Source of the DNA: Candidatus Aenigmatarchaeota archaeon
Lineage (GTDB): Archaea; Aenigmatarchaeota; Aenigmatarchaeia; GW2011-AR5
Direction of reading: 5' to 3'
Assembly (NCBI GenBank): GCA_016184005.1
Contig: JACPDL010000004.1
Location: 78,107 to 125,125, forward strand
Length of the DNA stretch: 47,019 nucleotides
The notes beneath the pieces are model-generated. The model was given only the letters and a program-made list of their open reading frames with translations. It ran no database searches and was not told where the DNA came from. Below are positions 12,714-21,032 of this stretch, piece after piece. A program made the position numbers and the translations under genes. The first letter of the stretch is position 1. The number at the start of each line of letters is the position of its first letter.

Positions 12714-13193
12714 TTATTTCCATCCAGCTGCCTCCTTTCTTTTTATTTCTTCAATCTCGTAGCCAAGCATGTTCTTGTACCCGTCATCATAATAGAATTT
12801 TCCCTGGAAGCTTTTGCCTTCAAGCATGACAGGTATCCATATTTCATCGTCGGGCCACATCGCATCCAGCGGGATGCCGTCAAGCGGGAACCATTCCGGC
12901 ACGCCTTCGTCTGTTTCCGTTGGAGTCCCGGAAAAATCATTTGCAACGAAAATGTGGGCTTCCATCGCACACTCGCCTCCGATGTAGAATTCATTGCGGC
13001 CCACATGCTTTATACCGAGAGGCGTTACGCCGGTTTCTTCGATTGTTTCCCTTATTGCAGCATCGGCAGGCGATTCCCCCTTCTCAATGTGGCCGCCGGG
13101 GCCGTTCCATTTGCCTTCGCTTATGCCGCGCTTGCTCTTTATGAGAAGTATCCTGCCATCTTTTATCACATAAAGAAGGGTTACGTCTTTCAT
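12714..13193 (-). CDS. Nudix hydrolase (3 of 3), 8-oxo-dGTPase-like
   Basis: The 159-aa protein has KWNGPGGHIEKGES followed by AAIRETIEETG, the Nudix box in a context (WNGPGGH.E.GE) close to MTH1/MutT-type 8-oxo-dGTP diphosphatases. The C-terminal half contains MWPDDEIWIP and FQGKFYYDDG, also seen in that subgroup. It overlaps the histidine phosphatase gene by 4 nt (ATGA), so the two are translationally coupled. A nucleotide-pool-cleaning role is inferred. Confidence 0.9.
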   Translation of the reverse strand: MKDVTLLYVIKDGRILLIKSKRGISEGKWNGPGGHIEKGESPADAAIRETIEETGVTPLGIKHVGRNEFYIGGECAMEAHIFVANDFSGTPTETDEGVPEWFPLDGIPLDAMWPDDEIWIPVMLEGKSFQGKFYYDDGYKNMLGYEIEEIKRKEAAGWK

Positions 13194-13771
13194 AGTTTAT
13201 AGCTCCATCCGGGTCTCCATTCTTTAGGCACCTTTCGCCTCCAGTCCTCTTTGATAGCCTGCTTCCACGTCTTTCCTTTAATAATCACATCCAGAGCCAG
13301 CTGCGGCGCCTGATGGGCAACTACGGCTATTCTCTTTCCTGCGTAATCCTTCTTCAGGTCTTTGATGAAATCCCTGATGCGCTTTTCCACGTCCCTGTAG
13401 CTTTCTCCTTCAGGAAAAGGCTTGTTTATGTGCTTTTCCATCAGGGAAGCTACTTTGCCCGCATCTTTGCCTGTAAACACGCCGTAATTGCATTCTCTCA
13501 GTCTTTTGTCCCTGACAACAGGAATCTTATTCCTGAACGTTAATCTGGCCGATTCTGCCGCCCTTTTCAGGTCAGAGCAGAAAACATTGTCAAACCTTTT
13601 TCCTTTGACCAGTCCCCTTAATTTAATGGACTGTTCTATTCCGAGTTTTGACAGCCTGCCCGGCTTCCAGCCTGTGGCTATTCCGTTCTCATTGTCTGTT
13701 GTGGTTCCGTGCACAAAATAAGTTATGCTAACCGTCTTCTTTCTTCTCATTTCGTCACGTCTTGTCTTCAT
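13190..13771 (-). CDS. Histidine phosphatase superfamily protein lacking the RHG arginine
   Basis: This 193-aa protein is of the phosphoglycerate-mutase-like histidine phosphatase type. The catalytic His is in YFVHGTTTDNE, where nearly all members read VRHG. The arginine before the His is absent, and the rest of the phosphate pocket is present (CSDLKRAAESA, the acid in LRECNYG, second His in VAHQAPQ). ATGW at 32-35 is a family feature. It overlaps its neighbours on both sides by 4 nt. The activity may be altered or specific to one subfamily. Confidence 0.85.
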   Translation of the reverse strand: MKTRRDEMRRKKTVSITYFVHGTTTDNENGIATGWKPGRLSKLGIEQSIKLRGLVKGKRFDNVFCSDLKRAAESARLTFRNKIPVVRDKRLRECNYGVFTGKDAGKVASLMEKHINKPFPEGESYRDVEKRIRDFIKDLKKDYAGKRIAVVAHQAPQLALDVIIKGKTWKQAIKEDWRRKVPKEWRPGWSYKL

Positions 13772-15651
13772 TTCAATCCTATAGCCTTCTCGGCCCCTTC
13801 AACAAGCTTGTGTTTGTTGAAATACAGGATGCGCCTGAGGTCGTCGAACTTGGGGTCGAAGATATTGAGCATGTGAAGCATGCTTTTCCTTTCTTTCATG
13901 TTAAGGAGCTGCTCGATGAACATCGCTGAGTTGAACGCCTGCGGAAAATTGCCGTGCTGCAAATTGCGTTGCGGGTCAAAGTGTTCCGCAACGAGGCAAA
14001 GGTCTGTGGAGGAGTTTATGCAGGTTTGTAGAAGTTCTTCAGCTCTGTCTTTGTTGTCTGTTCTGATGTAATGCGAAACCAGCCAGAGGGTGGGTAGGTA
14101 AAACGGCAGCGTAGCGTCCTCGTAGCGCAATACGGCGCTGTTCTTTACAAGCTTTTGTTCCATAAGCCTGACTGTTTTCTTCATCCTCGAATCATCGGGC
14201 CTTACGATGCCGTAGTCTTCCAGCGCAAGAACGGAAATGTCTATTGGCGCATCTTTATCAAACGTCTGCAGAAACGCCTGGCGCTGCTCAGACCAGGCGT
14301 TTTTGAGTATGAGCTTCTTCAGCCTTTCCCGCGGGGATTTCCACCCATCCTTTTTCCCGAGTATATTGGCAATCTTCGAGGCAGACTCCAGGCCGACATA
14401 GCACATCACCTTCCCGTATGTGTAATGCTTTATTTTGTCGCGTGATTCCCATATGCCATTTTCCTTTCTGCTGTAGTTTTTTGAAATCCAGTCTGAGGCT
14501 TTTTTTATCTTCTTCCAGTTTTGCCTGAGAATATCATCCTCTCCTGTAAAGAGATAGTAAAGATATGTTGCGTGCAGGACGCTTCCTTCGCTGTCAAGCT
14601 GCAGCTGCTTAGAAGCGGCGTTGCCAAGCCTTATCTGGTCCTCTTCGTTCGGTCCTGTCATTTCTTCTACGACAACCTCCTCTCCCAGCTTTTTGCCGTC
14701 GCTTGTATAAATCGGTGACTCCCAGTGACCGTTTCTTCCGTGGATGCCGTAAAAGAACTTGAGCATCTTCTCCACTTCATCGTAATGTCCTGACCTAAGA
14801 AGGGCGCGCATTGCAAAATAGCAGTCCCTTATCCAAGCATAGCGGTAATCCCAGTTTTCCAATCCTCCTGGGGTTGCCGGAAAAGAGGCGGTAGGGGCTG
14901 CCAACATAGCGCCTGTTTTATGATAGATAAGCAGTTTTATTGTAGTAAGGGAAGCGTGATAAATATTAGCAAAATCCCTGTTTTCGAACCACACATGCTT
15001 TCCGCGGTCAAACCAGTTCACCCAAAAGCCAACGCATGACTGCAGTTCTTTCTCAGGATTGATGTCTTTCAGTTTCCTGATTTCTTTCTCTGTTTCTTTT
15101 GCAGTTGTTCCGTAGACGATTGCAAAGGAAAATTTGGCCTCTTTTCTTGGCGGTATAGTGACCTGCTGTTGGGAGTAAGGGATCATGCCAAGAAAGATCT
15201 TATCGGAGAAGAATATGCCATGGTGCACATCTTTGTGCTTTTCTGAGCTTATACCCGAATACACCTTTATTTCAACAATGCGTTCCTTATCGCCGACGTT
15301 TTTTATTTTAATTATGCGAAATATTTTCCTCTGGTTGGTCCTGAATATTGACTCTTGATTAAAAGGCATGAAGTCTGTTATCTCTGCGCTAAGGCTTCCA
15401 AGTCGTAGAAGGGTCTGGAGAACAGCGGTCCTGCTTATATACCGTTGCGAGGAGTTCTGGATAATGGGCTCCTTTCCGTTTTCCAGTATCTTGAACTCTA
15501 TTGCTTCTCCGCGGGTAGGGTCTAGGGCTTTGCTGTATACTATCTTCCCGTCGAATCTCGGCAGGCATAACCACTCGATGCTGCCTTTGGGTGATATGAG
15601 TGCGCATGTCTCGCCATTTCCTATAATGCCATAGTATGGTTTTCTTGGCAT
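13768..15651 (-). CDS. Glycoside hydrolase family 15 (glucoamylase/trehalase-like)
   Basis: The 627-aa protein has the bacterial/archaeal GH15 layout: an N-terminal beta-sandwich (about 1-240) and an (alpha/alpha)6 barrel. Signatures are NWDYRYAWIRDCYFAM, the acid region EEMTGPNEED and GIWESRDKIKHYTYGKVMCY, and the C-terminal base region LVAEHFDP...GNFPQAFNSA. Family members hydrolyse alpha-glucans or trehalose. There is no signal peptide, so it acts inside the cell. It heads the run to the phosphatase and Nudix genes (overlap ATGA). The upstream region is hairpin array 2. Confidence 0.92.
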   Translation of the reverse strand: MPRKPYYGIIGNGETCALISPKGSIEWLCLPRFDGKIVYSKALDPTRGEAIEFKILENGKEPIIQNSSQRYISRTAVLQTLLRLGSLSAEITDFMPFNQESIFRTNQRKIFRIIKIKNVGDKERIVEIKVYSGISSEKHKDVHHGIFFSDKIFLGMIPYSQQQVTIPPRKEAKFSFAIVYGTTAKETEKEIRKLKDINPEKELQSCVGFWVNWFDRGKHVWFENRDFANIYHASLTTIKLLIYHKTGAMLAAPTASFPATPGGLENWDYRYAWIRDCYFAMRALLRSGHYDEVEKMLKFFYGIHGRNGHWESPIYTSDGKKLGEEVVVEEMTGPNEEDQIRLGNAASKQLQLDSEGSVLHATYLYYLFTGEDDILRQNWKKIKKASDWISKNYSRKENGIWESRDKIKHYTYGKVMCYVGLESASKIANILGKKDGWKSPRERLKKLILKNAWSEQRQAFLQTFDKDAPIDISVLALEDYGIVRPDDSRMKKTVRLMEQKLVKNSAVLRYEDATLPFYLPTLWLVSHYIRTDNKDRAEELLQTCINSSTDLCLVAEHFDPQRNLQHGNFPQAFNSAMFIEQLLNMKERKSMLHMLNIFDPKFDDLRRILYFNKHKLVEGAEKAIGLK

Positions 15652-15683
15652 GTTTGTCGTCTCCGGTTGCTATGCTAATTTCT

Positions 15684-15943
15684 CAAAAATCGTAGCTTTT
15701 TGGAATTCTCGGAAATCCAAAGGATTTCGGAACATGGCGGAGCTTTGCTCCGCCTGTATAGGCAGAAACGAAGTTTCTGCCATATATCTCGGAGAAGCTT
15801 CACTTCTCCTAAGATAAGCGCTGGGGGAGGGATTTTCACAGCCGTTGCGGAAAATAAGTTTCCGCAAGCGCTTTGCACGTTTATCGTGTGCAAAGGGCTT
15901 TTTGAACCCTCGTTAGGCTTGCGCCTAACAGGTTTAGCAAACC
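15684..15943. repeat. Modular hairpin array 2 (nine or more hairpins)
   Basis: Hairpins at 15684-15702 (CAAAAATC/GCTTTTTG), 15712-15728 (GAAATCC-AAA-GGATTTC), 15736-15754 (GGCGGAGC-TTT-GCTCCGCC), 15761-15781 (GGCAGAAAC-GAA-GTTTCTGCC), 15791-15809 (GGAGAAGCTTCACTTCTCC), 15845-15867 (TTGCGGAAA/TTTCCGCAA), 15870-15896 (CTTTGCAC/GTGCAAAG), 15912-15929 (GTTAGGC-TTGC-GCCTAAC) and 15931-15943 (GGTTT/AAACC). It fills the divergent region between the GH15 and PRC-barrel genes. The first, second and fifth modules match arrays 1 and 3; the others are new. Confidence 0.85.
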
Positions 15944-16034
15944 GTGGCGTCTTATAGATTGCGCCGTAGACCAAACTTGGCTACCCCAGCACAGATAATT
16001 TTTCTTCTTTCTAACCACTTTTCCCCAGAAGAAT

Positions 16035-16072
16035 CTTTAAATGTTTGAGGCGCTATAATACTAAAACGAGGG
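16035..16072 (+). promoter_or_regulatory. Promoter and ribosome site of the PRC-barrel gene
   Basis: CTTTAAATG (16035-16043) is a good archaeal TATA box. GAGGG (16068-16072) lies 6 nt before the ATG at 16079. The distance allows a short leader beginning near 16065. Confidence 0.55.
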
Positions 16073-16078
16073 ATAGTC

Positions 16079-16381
16079 ATGCCGATAAACGTGAAATCAT
16101 TTTCTGAACTGACAAAGAAAGACGTATTTACTGCAAAGGGCGCTTACTGCGGAAAAATAACTGATGTCGAGGTAGACCTTGAGAAATTCCGCGTTAAATC
16201 CCTTGTTGTAGACGCAGTCCACGGATCATACCTTTCAAACCTGGTCGGCAACAAGAAAGGCGTCGTAGTGCCTTTTTCCATGGTCCAAAGCGTCGGCGAT
16301 ATAGTGCTTATAAAACACGTCCAGCCGACAGTTGAAGAAGACCAGCCGGTTGAGGAAAAGCCCACGGCAAAGTACGTTTGA
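16079..16381 (+). CDS. PRC-barrel domain protein
   Basis: The 100-residue protein is a single PRC-barrel (about 5-85): FSELTKKDVFTAKGAYCGKI, then a VVDAVHGS strand and VVVPFSMVQSVGDIVLIK. PRC-barrels are small beta-barrels seen in RimM, photosynthetic reaction centres and archaeal stand-alone proteins, some linked to RNA processing or cell division. A charged, proline-rich tail follows. No partner is evident here. Confidence 0.85.
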   Translation: MPINVKSFSELTKKDVFTAKGAYCGKITDVEVDLEKFRVKSLVVDAVHGSYLSNLVGNKKGVVVPFSMVQSVGDIVLIKHVQPTVEEDQPVEEKPTAKYV

Positions 16382-16449
16382 TTTCTTTCAAACAAATAAT
16401 TCTTTCTATTATTCTAACTTTTATATCCTGCCTTTTGCGATAGTTATTC

Positions 16450-17082
16450 ATGACCAGCATGCTTTCTGCCGAGCAGGCTTATGCGCTCCTTAGAAAGTAC
16501 AGGATAAAGGCGGTTAATACAGGCCTGGCAAAGACTTTTCCGGAAGTTGAGCTGCTTGCTGAAAACATCGGCTTTCCGCTGGTTCTCAAGATAGACGCGG
16601 CGCAAATAGTGCATAAGACAGATGTTGGCTGCGTCAAGATCGCTTACAGCCAGGACAAGCTTGAGGAGGTCTACAAGAAAGTAACCAGCAACGCAAAGAA
16701 GATCACGAAGGAGATAAACGGCGTGCTGGTCCAGGAATTTGTGCGCGGGCTTGAAGCCATCACCGGCTCTGCCATGGACGACCAGTTTGGCAAAGTCATG
16801 ATGTTCGGCTCGGGTGGCGTTCTGACGCAAATATTCAAGGATGTATCATTCAGGCTTGTGCCCATAAGCAAGGAAGACGCCGAAAGCATGATAGATGACA
16901 CCAAGGTGTCCCAGCTTCTCAACTACAGGGGCAACAATATAGACAAAAACAAGATAGTGGATGTTCTGCTTAAGCTGAACAATCTTGTGCAGAACGAGAA
17001 CATTCATGAAATGGACATAAACCCGCTATTTCTCAACGACAACGGCGCCTTTGCAGCTGATGTAAGAATTGTCAAGAATTGA
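16450..17082 (+). CDS. acdB: Acetyl/acyl-CoA synthetase (ADP-forming) beta subunit
   Basis: This 210-residue ATP-grasp subunit is of the ADP-forming acyl-CoA synthetase type, which makes ATP while converting acyl-CoA to the acid. Motifs include GFPLVLKIDAAQIVHKTDVG and VLVQEFVRG..AITGSAMDDQFGKVMMFGSGG, then EMDINPLFLND. The length fits separate beta subunits (about 230). The alpha subunit is at 22014, separated by oxidoreductase genes. A TATA-like CTTTTATATCC stands about 25 nt before the ATG. Confidence 0.92.
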   Translation: MTSMLSAEQAYALLRKYRIKAVNTGLAKTFPEVELLAENIGFPLVLKIDAAQIVHKTDVGCVKIAYSQDKLEEVYKKVTSNAKKITKEINGVLVQEFVRGLEAITGSAMDDQFGKVMMFGSGGVLTQIFKDVSFRLVPISKEDAESMIDDTKVSQLLNYRGNNIDKNKIVDVLLKLNNLVQNENIHEMDINPLFLNDNGAFAADVRIVKN

Positions 17083-17198
17083 GCTGAAGCCCAAGACTTC
17101 AGGATACTGCCCCGGCTCTCCAGGGCTTCCAATCGTGCGGCCTTTTGTGCAAACCTTTAAAGAATTGCTTTACAAATCTATACAGGCAGGGGCTTGTG

Positions 17199-17708
17199 AT
17201 GATTGTTTCTATATTATATGGGAGAAGTTGGCAGGGAGTCTCTGAGGCGACGAATATGCTGGGAAATGCCGCCTTTTCTTCAAAGTTCCAGGTTCAGGAG
17301 ATCGTTGAGGTTGCCGATAAGTCGCTTCCTGTTCTCGGATCAGTGGCTATGGACAAGCAAGCCATAGAATCCCGGCAGCATGAAGCTTCTGACTATCTGC
17401 TTGTATTCGACAGCAAAATGGATATCAGCAGGGTGCTGAAACAGGCAAAGGACAAGTCTGTCGTTATATTAAATTCACAAGAGAAAATAAAGAATCCGCT
17501 GCTGGTAAAGAAGGGACTCAGGGCTTTTTTTGTTGATGCGACAGGCTTGGCTATCACAGCCACGCTTAAGGCTTCTCCCTATGCTGCAATGATGGGCGCT
17601 TTTGCAAAAATAGCCGGTATTATTCCTGCGAAATACATAAGGTCTCAGATGACGGGCGGGAATTTGGCGGCTTTTGATGAAGGCTTCAAAGGCGTGAAAA
17701 GGAACTGA
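17199..17708 (+). CDS. 2-oxoacid:ferredoxin oxidoreductase gamma subunit, divergent
   Basis: The ATG at 17199 (169 aa) is preferred over an earlier start at 17145 because the family begins with the strand MIVSILYGR. The pattern YGRSWQGVSEATNMLGNAAF corresponds to the usual GRGGQG...A...A motif of gamma subunits, but GRGGQG is altered to GRSWQG. The C-terminal half (NPLLVKKGLRAFFVDATGLA, ANMMGAFAK-like) fits the family. It is followed directly by delta- and alpha-type genes. Confidence 0.8.
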   Translation: MIVSILYGRSWQGVSEATNMLGNAAFSSKFQVQEIVEVADKSLPVLGSVAMDKQAIESRQHEASDYLLVFDSKMDISRVLKQAKDKSVVILNSQEKIKNPLLVKKGLRAFFVDATGLAITATLKASPYAAMMGAFAKIAGIIPAKYIRSQMTGGNLAAFDEGFKGVKRN

Positions 17709-17716
17709 GGATACCA

Positions 17717-17983
17717 ATGAAGACAGACGCAGATATAAGATACGAGGAAAAAAAGGACATGAAGAACCAGGAACTTGAAAAGACGGCAAACTGGCGCGTT
17801 TTCATACCAAAAATAGACCTGAAAAGATGTAACAAGAACTACAGATGTTTTGTTGTTTGCCCGCACGACGCCGTAGATATAAAGAAAGACGGCTTTCCGG
17901 CAATAGATGCGTCTAAATGCACGGGCTGTCTCATATGCCTGAGAGAATGCGAACCTGCTGCAATAAGCGAAGAGCGTGAATAA
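17717..17983 (+). CDS. Oxidoreductase delta subunit (2x4Fe-4S ferredoxin) with altered first motif
   Basis: The 88-aa ferredoxin-like protein corresponds to the delta subunit that carries electrons out of 2-oxoacid oxidoreductases. The second cluster motif is complete (CTGCLICLRECEP). The first reads CNKNYRCFVVCP, where CxxCxxCxxxCP is expected, so the second cysteine is Asn. Cluster I may be a 3Fe-4S centre or use another ligand. The stop abuts the alpha-subunit ATG (17984). Confidence 0.85.
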   Translation: MKTDADIRYEEKKDMKNQELEKTANWRVFIPKIDLKRCNKNYRCFVVCPHDAVDIKKDGFPAIDASKCTGCLICLRECEPAAISEERE

Positions 17984-19024
17984 ATGGCACAAAAGCAATT
18001 GTTGTTGGGTGGTCAGGAAAGCGCGGCGCATGCGGCGCAATTATGTAAAGCAGAAAGCGTGCCACATTTTCCCGCGCCTCTCTCGAAAGATATTGCTGTC
18101 GCGCTCTCGAAGATCCACAAATGTGACTTATACGATGTTGAATCCCAGTCGTCTGCCGTGACAGCTGCAATAGCCGCTTCTCTGACTGAAAAGAGGGCTT
18201 TCCTGCCTCTGTCAAAAATCAGGGATATTGAAGCTTTATGTTCGGCATCGTCCTTGAGGGCGCCTTTGGTTTCTGTACAAGCAGCAAGCCAGGATAACTT
18301 TATGCTTTTGCGTGATGCGGGCTGGCTCATGTTTTCAGCTTCGACAAACCAGGAAGTCCTGGACAGCGTTGTTCAGGCCTATCTTGTATCAGAAGACCAG
18401 AAGGTGGCACTGCCAAGCATGATTAACATGGACATGTGCCTGCGCGAAATAGTTTCCCTGTCGGGCGAACAGATGATCAGCAGCACGCTGCCGAGACTGA
18501 AGCTGGCAAGAAAACTTTCCACCAGAGACGCGCAATCTTTTGACTATGAGGAAAGAAACCACGAGCAAATTCACAAGGCTATGGAAAACGCCCTGCGCCT
18601 TCTTCACAAAAGCAGCGAAAAGATGGGCAAGAAATTCAAAAGAAACTTTGGTTTGCTTGAAAATTTTATGCTGTCGGATGCGGAATACGTCTTCGTCGTC
18701 GCGGGATACCAGAGCGGCACTGCAAAATCTGCTGTCAGGAAACTCAGAAATCAGGGAGAGAAAGTCGGCCTGCTGCGCCCGCGCGTACTGCGGCCCTGGC
18801 CTTCTGAAGAGATATCCAGGGCGCTATCTAATGCCAAACGCATAGCTGTTGTAGAATCAGCCATATCCCTGGGTGCTTCCGGGGTTTTGCATGCTCACAT
18901 TAAAGCGGCATTACAGGGCCACATATCTTCCTTCATTTCACAGAAGCATCTCGCAGAAAAAGACTTTTCAGACATACTGGTGCATCTGAAAAGGCAGGAA
19001 AAACCTGAAAGAATCTGGATGTAG
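17984..19024 (+). CDS. 2-oxoacid:ferredoxin oxidoreductase alpha-like subunit, strongly divergent
   Basis: This 346-aa protein is placed by context and by C-terminal similarity: GEKVGLLRPRVLRPWPSEEI and IAVVESAISLGASG match the domain where alpha subunits have G.K.G..R...LRPFP...I and ..V.E...S.G. The N-terminal half lacks the usual GN.A...G...A.....YPITP and T.TSS.G motifs. VESQSSAVTAAIA stands where VE.E.AA is expected. It may be a non-canonical or degenerate subunit. It is coupled to the delta gene without a gap. Confidence 0.75.
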   Translation: MAQKQLLLGGQESAAHAAQLCKAESVPHFPAPLSKDIAVALSKIHKCDLYDVESQSSAVTAAIAASLTEKRAFLPLSKIRDIEALCSASSLRAPLVSVQAASQDNFMLLRDAGWLMFSASTNQEVLDSVVQAYLVSEDQKVALPSMINMDMCLREIVSLSGEQMISSTLPRLKLARKLSTRDAQSFDYEERNHEQIHKAMENALRLLHKSSEKMGKKFKRNFGLLENFMLSDAEYVFVVAGYQSGTAKSAVRKLRNQGEKVGLLRPRVLRPWPSEEISRALSNAKRIAVVESAISLGASGVLHAHIKAALQGHISSFISQKHLAEKDFSDILVHLKRQEKPERIWM

Positions 19025-19073
19025 CTATTCAAAGATGAGCAATTTCTGATCAGACTCGACTGGCTTTTGGTGT

Positions 19074-19403
19074 TCAAGGAGAAGAAGATTTGTTGTAATT
19101 TAGTTTATATGCAATGTTTCTTCCAGTTTTTGTTCCTATCAACAATAAATCTGCAGCTATTGGATTAGGCTTAGATCCAGCGCGCCATTCCTTTTCAATT
19201 TGTTGTTCGCATTCTGCTGGCGTATTTCCTTTTTCTATACATGATTTTGCAATTTGATAACCACCAATATAGTTATAAAAACCCAAAACTAAAACAGTCG
19301 ATATCAGAGACGGACTTGTTATTGTTTGCCTAATCAGTCTCTTTGTAGACGCGGAAACATAAGGTTCCGGTTCTAATGGTTTCGGTCTGTCAGGTGATTG
19401 CAT
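19074..19403 (-). CDS. Single-pass membrane protein of unknown function
   Basis: The 109-residue protein has one hydrophobic stretch (ITSPSLISTVLVLGFYNYIGGY, about 28-49) and a hydrophilic C-terminus with two cysteines (CIEKGNTPAEC). It is convergent with the alpha-subunit gene. The family is not recognised. The codon pattern and ATG are plausible; there is no strong ribosome site. Confidence 0.5.
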   Translation of the reverse strand: MQSPDRPKPLEPEPYVSASTKRLIRQTITSPSLISTVLVLGFYNYIGGYQIAKSCIEKGNTPAECEQQIEKEWRAGSKPNPIAADLLLIGTKTGRNIAYKLNYNKSSSP

Positions 19404-19520
19404 AGCTACTTGTTGATAGTAACTTATTTAACCTTTTTCTCCTCCACGGATTTCATCCCTAACTACATGTCACCCGACTGGTTTGATTCTTTTAAATCTC
19501 TTTTTCCGAAACTATTTCTT

Positions 19521-19582
19521 GGCAATGAAGAGACCGACCCAGTTTGACGGAAACGGATGATTAACAGGGTAGCTCCTGAGCC
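19521..19582 (+). ncRNA. Possible C/D box small RNA
   Basis: The order of short motifs fits an archaeal C/D guide RNA: box C-like ATGAAGA (19525-19531), D'-like TTGA (19544-19547), C'-like ATGATTA (19557-19563) and box D CTGA (19576-19579). The spacers are 12 nt each and a GGC/GCC end stem encloses it. Only box D is perfect; each other box has one mismatch. No target is claimed. Confidence 0.3.
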
Positions 19583-19601
19583 ATTATTTATTCAAAATTC
19601 T

Positions 19602-19700
19602 CAAAAAGCGTAGCTTTTTGGAATTCTCGAAATCCAAAGGATTTCGGAATCTCGGAGAAACGGAGTTTCTCTGAAGATCTCGGAGAAGCTTCGCTTCTCC
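19602..19700. repeat. Modular hairpin array 3 (four hairpins)
   Basis: In plus order: CAAAAAGC-GTA-GCTTTTTG (19602-19620), GAAATCC-AAA-GGATTTC (19629-19645), GAGAAAC-GGA-GTTTCTC (19655-19671) and GGAGAAGCTTCGCTTCTCC (19682-19700). The spacers are GAATTCTC, GGAATCTCG and TGAAGATCTCG. It ends CAAGATTA directly at the stop codon of the arginine decarboxylase gene. It is the same four-module unit as array 1, in the opposite orientation. Confidence 0.88.
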
Positions 19701-19705
19701 CAAGA

Positions 19706-20227
19706 TTAGAGTTCTCTTATGAAACTCGGCAATTCTTCTTCTATGCTGGTTTCTTTCTGCGCCCATCCCTCTGTCGCATAGACGGCTGCAACCAGTACGC
19801 AGGCAGTAACACCCCTGCATTCAGTGCTTTCAATCTTGTAATTTATCATTCCGTGCTCTTCCGGCCTGTAACGGACAAGGCTCATGATGCTTGCCTCTAT
19901 CTGCTTCCTGACCTCTTCTTCGTCGCTGCCATGATGCTCAACGAATATGCCGCGGCCTATGCCATCCACGCTTGCCCAGCCCAAGCCGGCGCATATCTTT
20001 CTGCCGATAACGTCTGTAACAGCCTGCGATACCACGGAGTAAAGCCTGTAGCCGTGCTCTTTATCATTCCAATTAAGCCTCTTTACAGCTACCTGCGAAT
20101 TATCCGGTATCACGGACGATAGCTTGATTATGTTGTAATTGCCTATGCCGGCATCCCAAAGAGCCGCGTCAAACGCGGCTAGTTTGGTTGCTCCCTCGCC
20201 TTTTCCATAAGTCACGAAAATTCGCAT
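19706..20227 (-). CDS. pdaD: Pyruvoyl-dependent arginine decarboxylase
   Basis: This 173-aa enzyme converts arginine to agmatine, the first step of archaeal polyamine synthesis. It self-cleaves at Ser37-Ser38 in KLSSVIP to make the N-terminal pyruvoyl group. Other family features are MRIFVTYGKGEGATKLAAFD and the GLGWASVDG...GIFVEHHG region. The length matches PvlArgDC proteins (about 160-180). The gene ends against hairpin array 3. It is divergent from the HTH gene at 20266. Confidence 0.92.
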   Translation of the reverse strand: MRIFVTYGKGEGATKLAAFDAALWDAGIGNYNIIKLSSVIPDNSQVAVKRLNWNDKEHGYRLYSVVSQAVTDVIGRKICAGLGWASVDGIGRGIFVEHHGSDEEEVRKQIEASIMSLVRYRPEEHGMINYKIESTECRGVTACVLVAAVYATEGWAQKETSIEEELPSFIREL

Positions 20228-20265
20228 ATCGTTCTTTATATTTTCACAATTTAAAAATATTTATT

Positions 20266-20694
20266 ATGCGTCGGGGGAAGGAATTTTACGGCAAGCAGTA
20301 TGAAGAAGCGGTGAAACTCTACAAAGAAGGCAGGAGTATACCCGAAATATCCAAGGAACTGAAACTGTCTTATTCGGCAGCATATCACTGGCTGAAAGGC
20401 TTGAGGAAGCCTGATATCGGCAATGTAAATGCCTTCGGGAAATTTCTTGCGGAAAATGGCCCGCAGCCGGCTGAAGAGATCAAGGACAACTTTCCCAAGC
20501 ACAACGAGTTATTCTTAATAGCTTCCCGCCGCGGGCTGCGGGTGAAAAGGCTTATAATAAACAAGAAATTCAAGGGATATTCAGTGTGGTACTTCATTGA
20601 AGGCCAGGAAGAAGAGCTGGAAAAAAGGGTGCATGAAATGCTAGGCAAGGTCAAGGAAGTAAAGGACAAGCTCCGCAACTTACTGGGTGTTTGA
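20266..20694 (+). CDS. Helix-turn-helix protein
   Basis: The ATG at 20266 (142 aa) follows TTTAAAAATATTTATT. The N-terminal helix-turn-helix reads YEEAVKLYKEGRSIPEISKE followed by LKLSYSAAYHWLKG, the Hin/homeodomain-like type that binds DNA as a small module. The middle resembles a second winged domain, and a coiled-coil-like C-terminus (EEELEKRVHEMLGKVKEVK) may dimerise. The stop is directly joined to the next ATG. The target is unknown. Confidence 0.75.
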   Translation: MRRGKEFYGKQYEEAVKLYKEGRSIPEISKELKLSYSAAYHWLKGLRKPDIGNVNAFGKFLAENGPQPAEEIKDNFPKHNELFLIASRRGLRVKRLIINKKFKGYSVWYFIEGQEEELEKRVHEMLGKVKEVKDKLRNLLGV

Positions 20695-20916
20695 ATGGGT
20701 GTTGGACGAAGGCAAAGAAAGATCATAAAATACGAGCTTAAGCACATGGACAAAATAGTGCTGGGAGTTATCGGTTTCGTCGGTCTTATCTTGTTCTGGA
20801 AAGGCCTTGCGACCGTGCTGGATGAAATAGACAAGTCTTATCCGCTTGATCCCGTCGTCCTTTTATTCTTTGGTCTTGTAATAATCTTCTTGACAGGTGC
20901 AATGATCAAGAGATAA
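20695..20916 (+). CDS. Small two-helix membrane protein
   Basis: The 73-residue product begins with a basic stretch (MGVGRRQRKIIKYELKH), followed by helices at about 20-38 and 52-70. It starts immediately after the stop of the HTH gene, so the two are co-translated. Family unknown. Confidence 0.65.
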   Translation: MGVGRRQRKIIKYELKHMDKIVLGVIGFVGLILFWKGLATVLDEIDKSYPLDPVVLLFFGLVIIFLTGAMIKR

Positions 20917-21032
20917 AGCCCCTTTCTTTTCACTAAAAAGAAAGGCAAATTTTATTTTGTTTAAATAATACCTGTTCGATAGAACCTTAGAGGGAAGAGA
21001 TCAAGGAAGAGAAACCGCAGGTGTCTTGTCTT

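Noticed and set aside
15684-15943. CRISPR array as an explanation of the repeated hairpins
   Set aside because: The repeats are palindromes of different sequence, not identical direct repeats with unique spacers of equal length, and no cas genes are present.
15675-15974. Open frames within the hairpin arrays, such as a 99-codon frame here
   Set aside because: Palindromes give open frames on both strands without stops. The translations are only the module sequences and show no protein features.
17145-17198. Upstream extension of the gamma-subunit frame
   Set aside because: The family starts with the strand MIVSILYGR at 17199; the extension covers the likely promoter region.
19521-19582. A specific methylation target in rRNA for the possible C/D RNA
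   Set aside because: Partial complementarity to rRNA-like sequences recalled from memory had mismatches, so no target is claimed.
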